Assembly (NCBI GenBank): GCA_002441395.1
Contig: DJVZ01000016.1
Coordinates: 4,950-12,770, forward strand
Source: Spirochaetaceae bacterium UBA6243
GTDB lineage: Bacteria; Spirochaetota; Spirochaetia; Treponematales; Rectinemataceae
Direction: 5' to 3'
DNA length: 7,821 nt
Shown: positions 6,754-7,821 of the stretch, in pieces
How positions within the stretch are numbered: the first letter of the stretch is position 1
Layout of the letters: each line of letters opens with the position of its first letter
The notes under the pieces: model-generated
Told to the model about the DNA's origin: nothing
Databases searched by the model: none
Seen by the model: the letters and a program-made list of their open reading frames with translations, nothing else
Position numbers and translations under genes: made by a program

Positions 6754-7608
6754 CTATACAAATAGGCGATTTTCTATTTTACAGTTACCTTTCTCCATTT
6801 CTTTTTCTATTTTTCTTAAAAAATTTAGCCCATTAGCAGCAGCTGTTGCTCCATAAGAATCAGACCGATGTTCCCCTGAAAAATATCCAGTGTAACCGAT
6901 ATCCTGTGCAGCTTTAATAACTGACTTGAAATCAATATGACCTGCCCCTGGATACATTCGATTCGAATCGGCATAGTGCAAATGAAACATCTTACTGGCA
7001 GCCAGTTTGATACTTTCAGCTATGCACGGTTCCTCTATATTCATGTGAAAAGTATCCAACACCATACCAAGATTAGGAGCTCCTACTTTTTCAATGAGGC
7101 TGAGGCCGTCCCGAACACAGTTTATAAAAGAAGTTTCATATCGATTAATAGGTTCAAAAGCAATCCGGACATTTTGCTTTTGAGCTTCCTCACAACAATG
7201 GCTAAAAGCCTCGAATATCCATTGATTAGCGTCTTTTGCACTTACATCTACATTGGCGACACCTCTTAAGAGACCAATGATGATAACAGCTCCTGTTTCA
7301 GCGGCAAAATCAAAATGAGAAATTACCCGGTAGACTGCCTTTTTACGTACCTGAGGATCAGGATCCGTAAAAGACAGCCCTTCCTCTCCCCACGCTTGGC
7401 CAGTCCCAATTACAGGTACTACCAACCCATATTGATTCAATTCTCTCAATATCTTCTCTTTATCAATAAGCAGAGGATCCCTAATGGCCAATTCCACTCC
7501 ATCAAATCCTAATTCAGCCACTTTCTTTACATTTTTGGCAAAATCACCTTCCAAAGGAATTGCATCAAACTGAGTAGGACTGACGGAAAGGCATAAGGAA
7601 TACTTCAT
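6754..7608 (-). CDS. Sugar epimerase/isomerase, TIM barrel (AP endonuclease 2 / xylose-isomerase-like); IolO- or tagatose-3-epimerase-like
   Basis: A 284-residue metal-dependent TIM-barrel enzyme that interconverts keto-sugars or keto-sugar acids in the cytoplasm. The metal ligands are E152 (FEPINRYE), D185 (LDTFHMN), H211 (HLHYADSNR) and E246 (SGEH). H188 and R217 are the usual substrate contacts. This set, even in numbering, matches what I recall for Pseudomonas cichorii D-tagatose 3-epimerase. The segments VIGTGQAW (66-73), IIIGLLRG (109-116), NRYETSFIN (155-163) and DTFHMNIEE (185-193) resemble, from memory, IolO of Thermotoga maritima (5-keto-L-gluconate epimerase). Which substrate applies cannot be decided from sequence. 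The ATG at 7608 lies three bases after the upstream gene's stop, with AAGGGG at 7615-7620. The gene is AT-richer than the dehydrogenase and transporter genes that follow. Confidence 0.88.
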   Translation of the reverse strand: MKYSLCLSVSPTQFDAIPLEGDFAKNVKKVAELGFDGVELAIRDPLLIDKEKILRELNQYGLVVPVIGTGQAWGEEGLSFTDPDPQVRKKAVYRVISHFDFAAETGAVIIIGLLRGVANVDVSAKDANQWIFEAFSHCCEEAQKQNVRIAFEPINRYETSFINCVRDGLSLIEKVGAPNLGMVLDTFHMNIEEPCIAESIKLAASKMFHLHYADSNRMYPGAGHIDFKSVIKAAQDIGYTGYFSGEHRSDSYGATAAANGLNFLRKIEKEMEKGNCKIENRLFV

Positions 7609-7611
7609 GCA

Positions 7612-7821
7612 TCACCCCTTATGGAAGGGACCGATCTGAGGTAGTTCATATACCGACTTCCATCCTTTGCTCCATGGTTCCTGTAAGAAAGGCGCAAGTT
7701 CGCTTGGATCTCTTAGAGAAACCTTTTCCGGTAATTTGCCAGGAGGGAAGGCTTCAAGAATATCGTCAATACACATAGTTAAATATTTAAGGATAGCAGC
7801 AATAGGTCGCTTGGCTTTCTC
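7612..7821 (-). CDS. C-terminal end of an unidentified operon gene, cut by the window edge
   Basis: Seventy codons (69 residues plus TGA at 7614-7612) are open from the right edge. The protein end reads EKAKRPIAAI... through DDILEAFPPG and LRDPSELAPFL to ELPQIGPFHKG. It is soluble-looking, with no membrane segment, and I do not recognise the family. It is real in my view because it ends exactly where translational coupling to the next gene would require: the stop is three bases before the epimerase ATG, and its last codons (AAG GGG) form that gene's ribosome-binding site. Context makes a catabolic enzyme likely. If the operon is an inositol pathway of the Thermotoga type, the hydrolase IolN is one candidate, but I cannot support that from the residues. 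Confidence 0.75.
   Translation of the reverse strand, partial: EKAKRPIAAILKYLTMCIDDILEAFPPGKLPEKVSLRDPSELAPFLQEPWSKGWKSVYELPQIGPFHKG
7615..7620 (-). promoter_or_regulatory. Epimerase ribosome-binding site inside the end of the upstream gene
   Basis: AAGGGG, the last two sense codons (Lys-Gly) of the edge-truncated gene, lies six bases before the epimerase ATG at 7608. Ribosomes finishing the upstream gene would stop at 7614-7612, within reach of the new start, which suggests translational coupling. Confidence 0.7.

Noticed and set aside
1..7821. CRISPR arrays, tRNA or rRNA genes, insertion-sequence ends
   Set aside because: I saw no regularly spaced direct repeats, cloverleaf sequences, ribosomal RNA segments or transposase genes.

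Overview
The window reads as a carbohydrate or polyol catabolic locus of a diderm bacterium. Seven complete genes and one edge-truncated gene are supported. The solute-binding protein has a Sec-type signal peptide with no lipobox cysteine, which fits a free periplasmic protein rather than a Firmicutes lipoprotein. The signal sequence ending ...FAAGPKE and the mixed base composition made me think of a spirochaete, but that is a weak inference.

Layout. Positions 1-338 hold no gene I can identify: there are overlapping inverted repeats, an edge-open frame on the minus strand and a weak candidate promoter and operator. A GntR-family (FadR/FCD subfamily) regulator follows on the plus strand (339-1046). 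Everything from 1150 to the right edge lies on the minus strand and looks like one operon. In transcription order it is: the C-terminal end of an unidentified gene (7821-7612), a TIM-barrel sugar epimerase (7608-6754), a zinc-dependent medium-chain dehydrogenase (6720-5671), a periplasmic sugar-binding protein (5553-4630), a two-domain CUT2 ABC ATPase (4494-2998), its permease (2926-1952) and a short-chain dehydrogenase (1929-1150). The operon promoter lies beyond the right edge. The regulator and the last operon gene converge.

How the parts could work together. The binding protein, ATPase and permease form a complete RbsB/RbsA/RbsC-type importer. The two dehydrogenases and the epimerase would oxidise and isomerise the imported compound. 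No kinase, aldolase or dehydratase is visible, so the pathway must continue outside the window. As I remember it, the epimerase resembles IolO (5-keto-L-gluconate epimerase) of the Thermotoga maritima myo-inositol pathway, where a zinc-dependent dehydrogenase (IolM) and an ABC importer also occur. Inositol, or an inositol- or hexuronate-related compound, is therefore my leading guess for the substrate, not a demonstrated one.

The most striking non-coding element is in the gap between the binding-protein and ATPase genes. A 16-bp inverted repeat carries the palindrome TGGTATACCA in its loop and is followed directly by a terminator-like hairpin with a U run. This palindrome is the core of the operators used by UxuR/ExuR-type FCD regulators, the same subfamily as the regulator encoded here.
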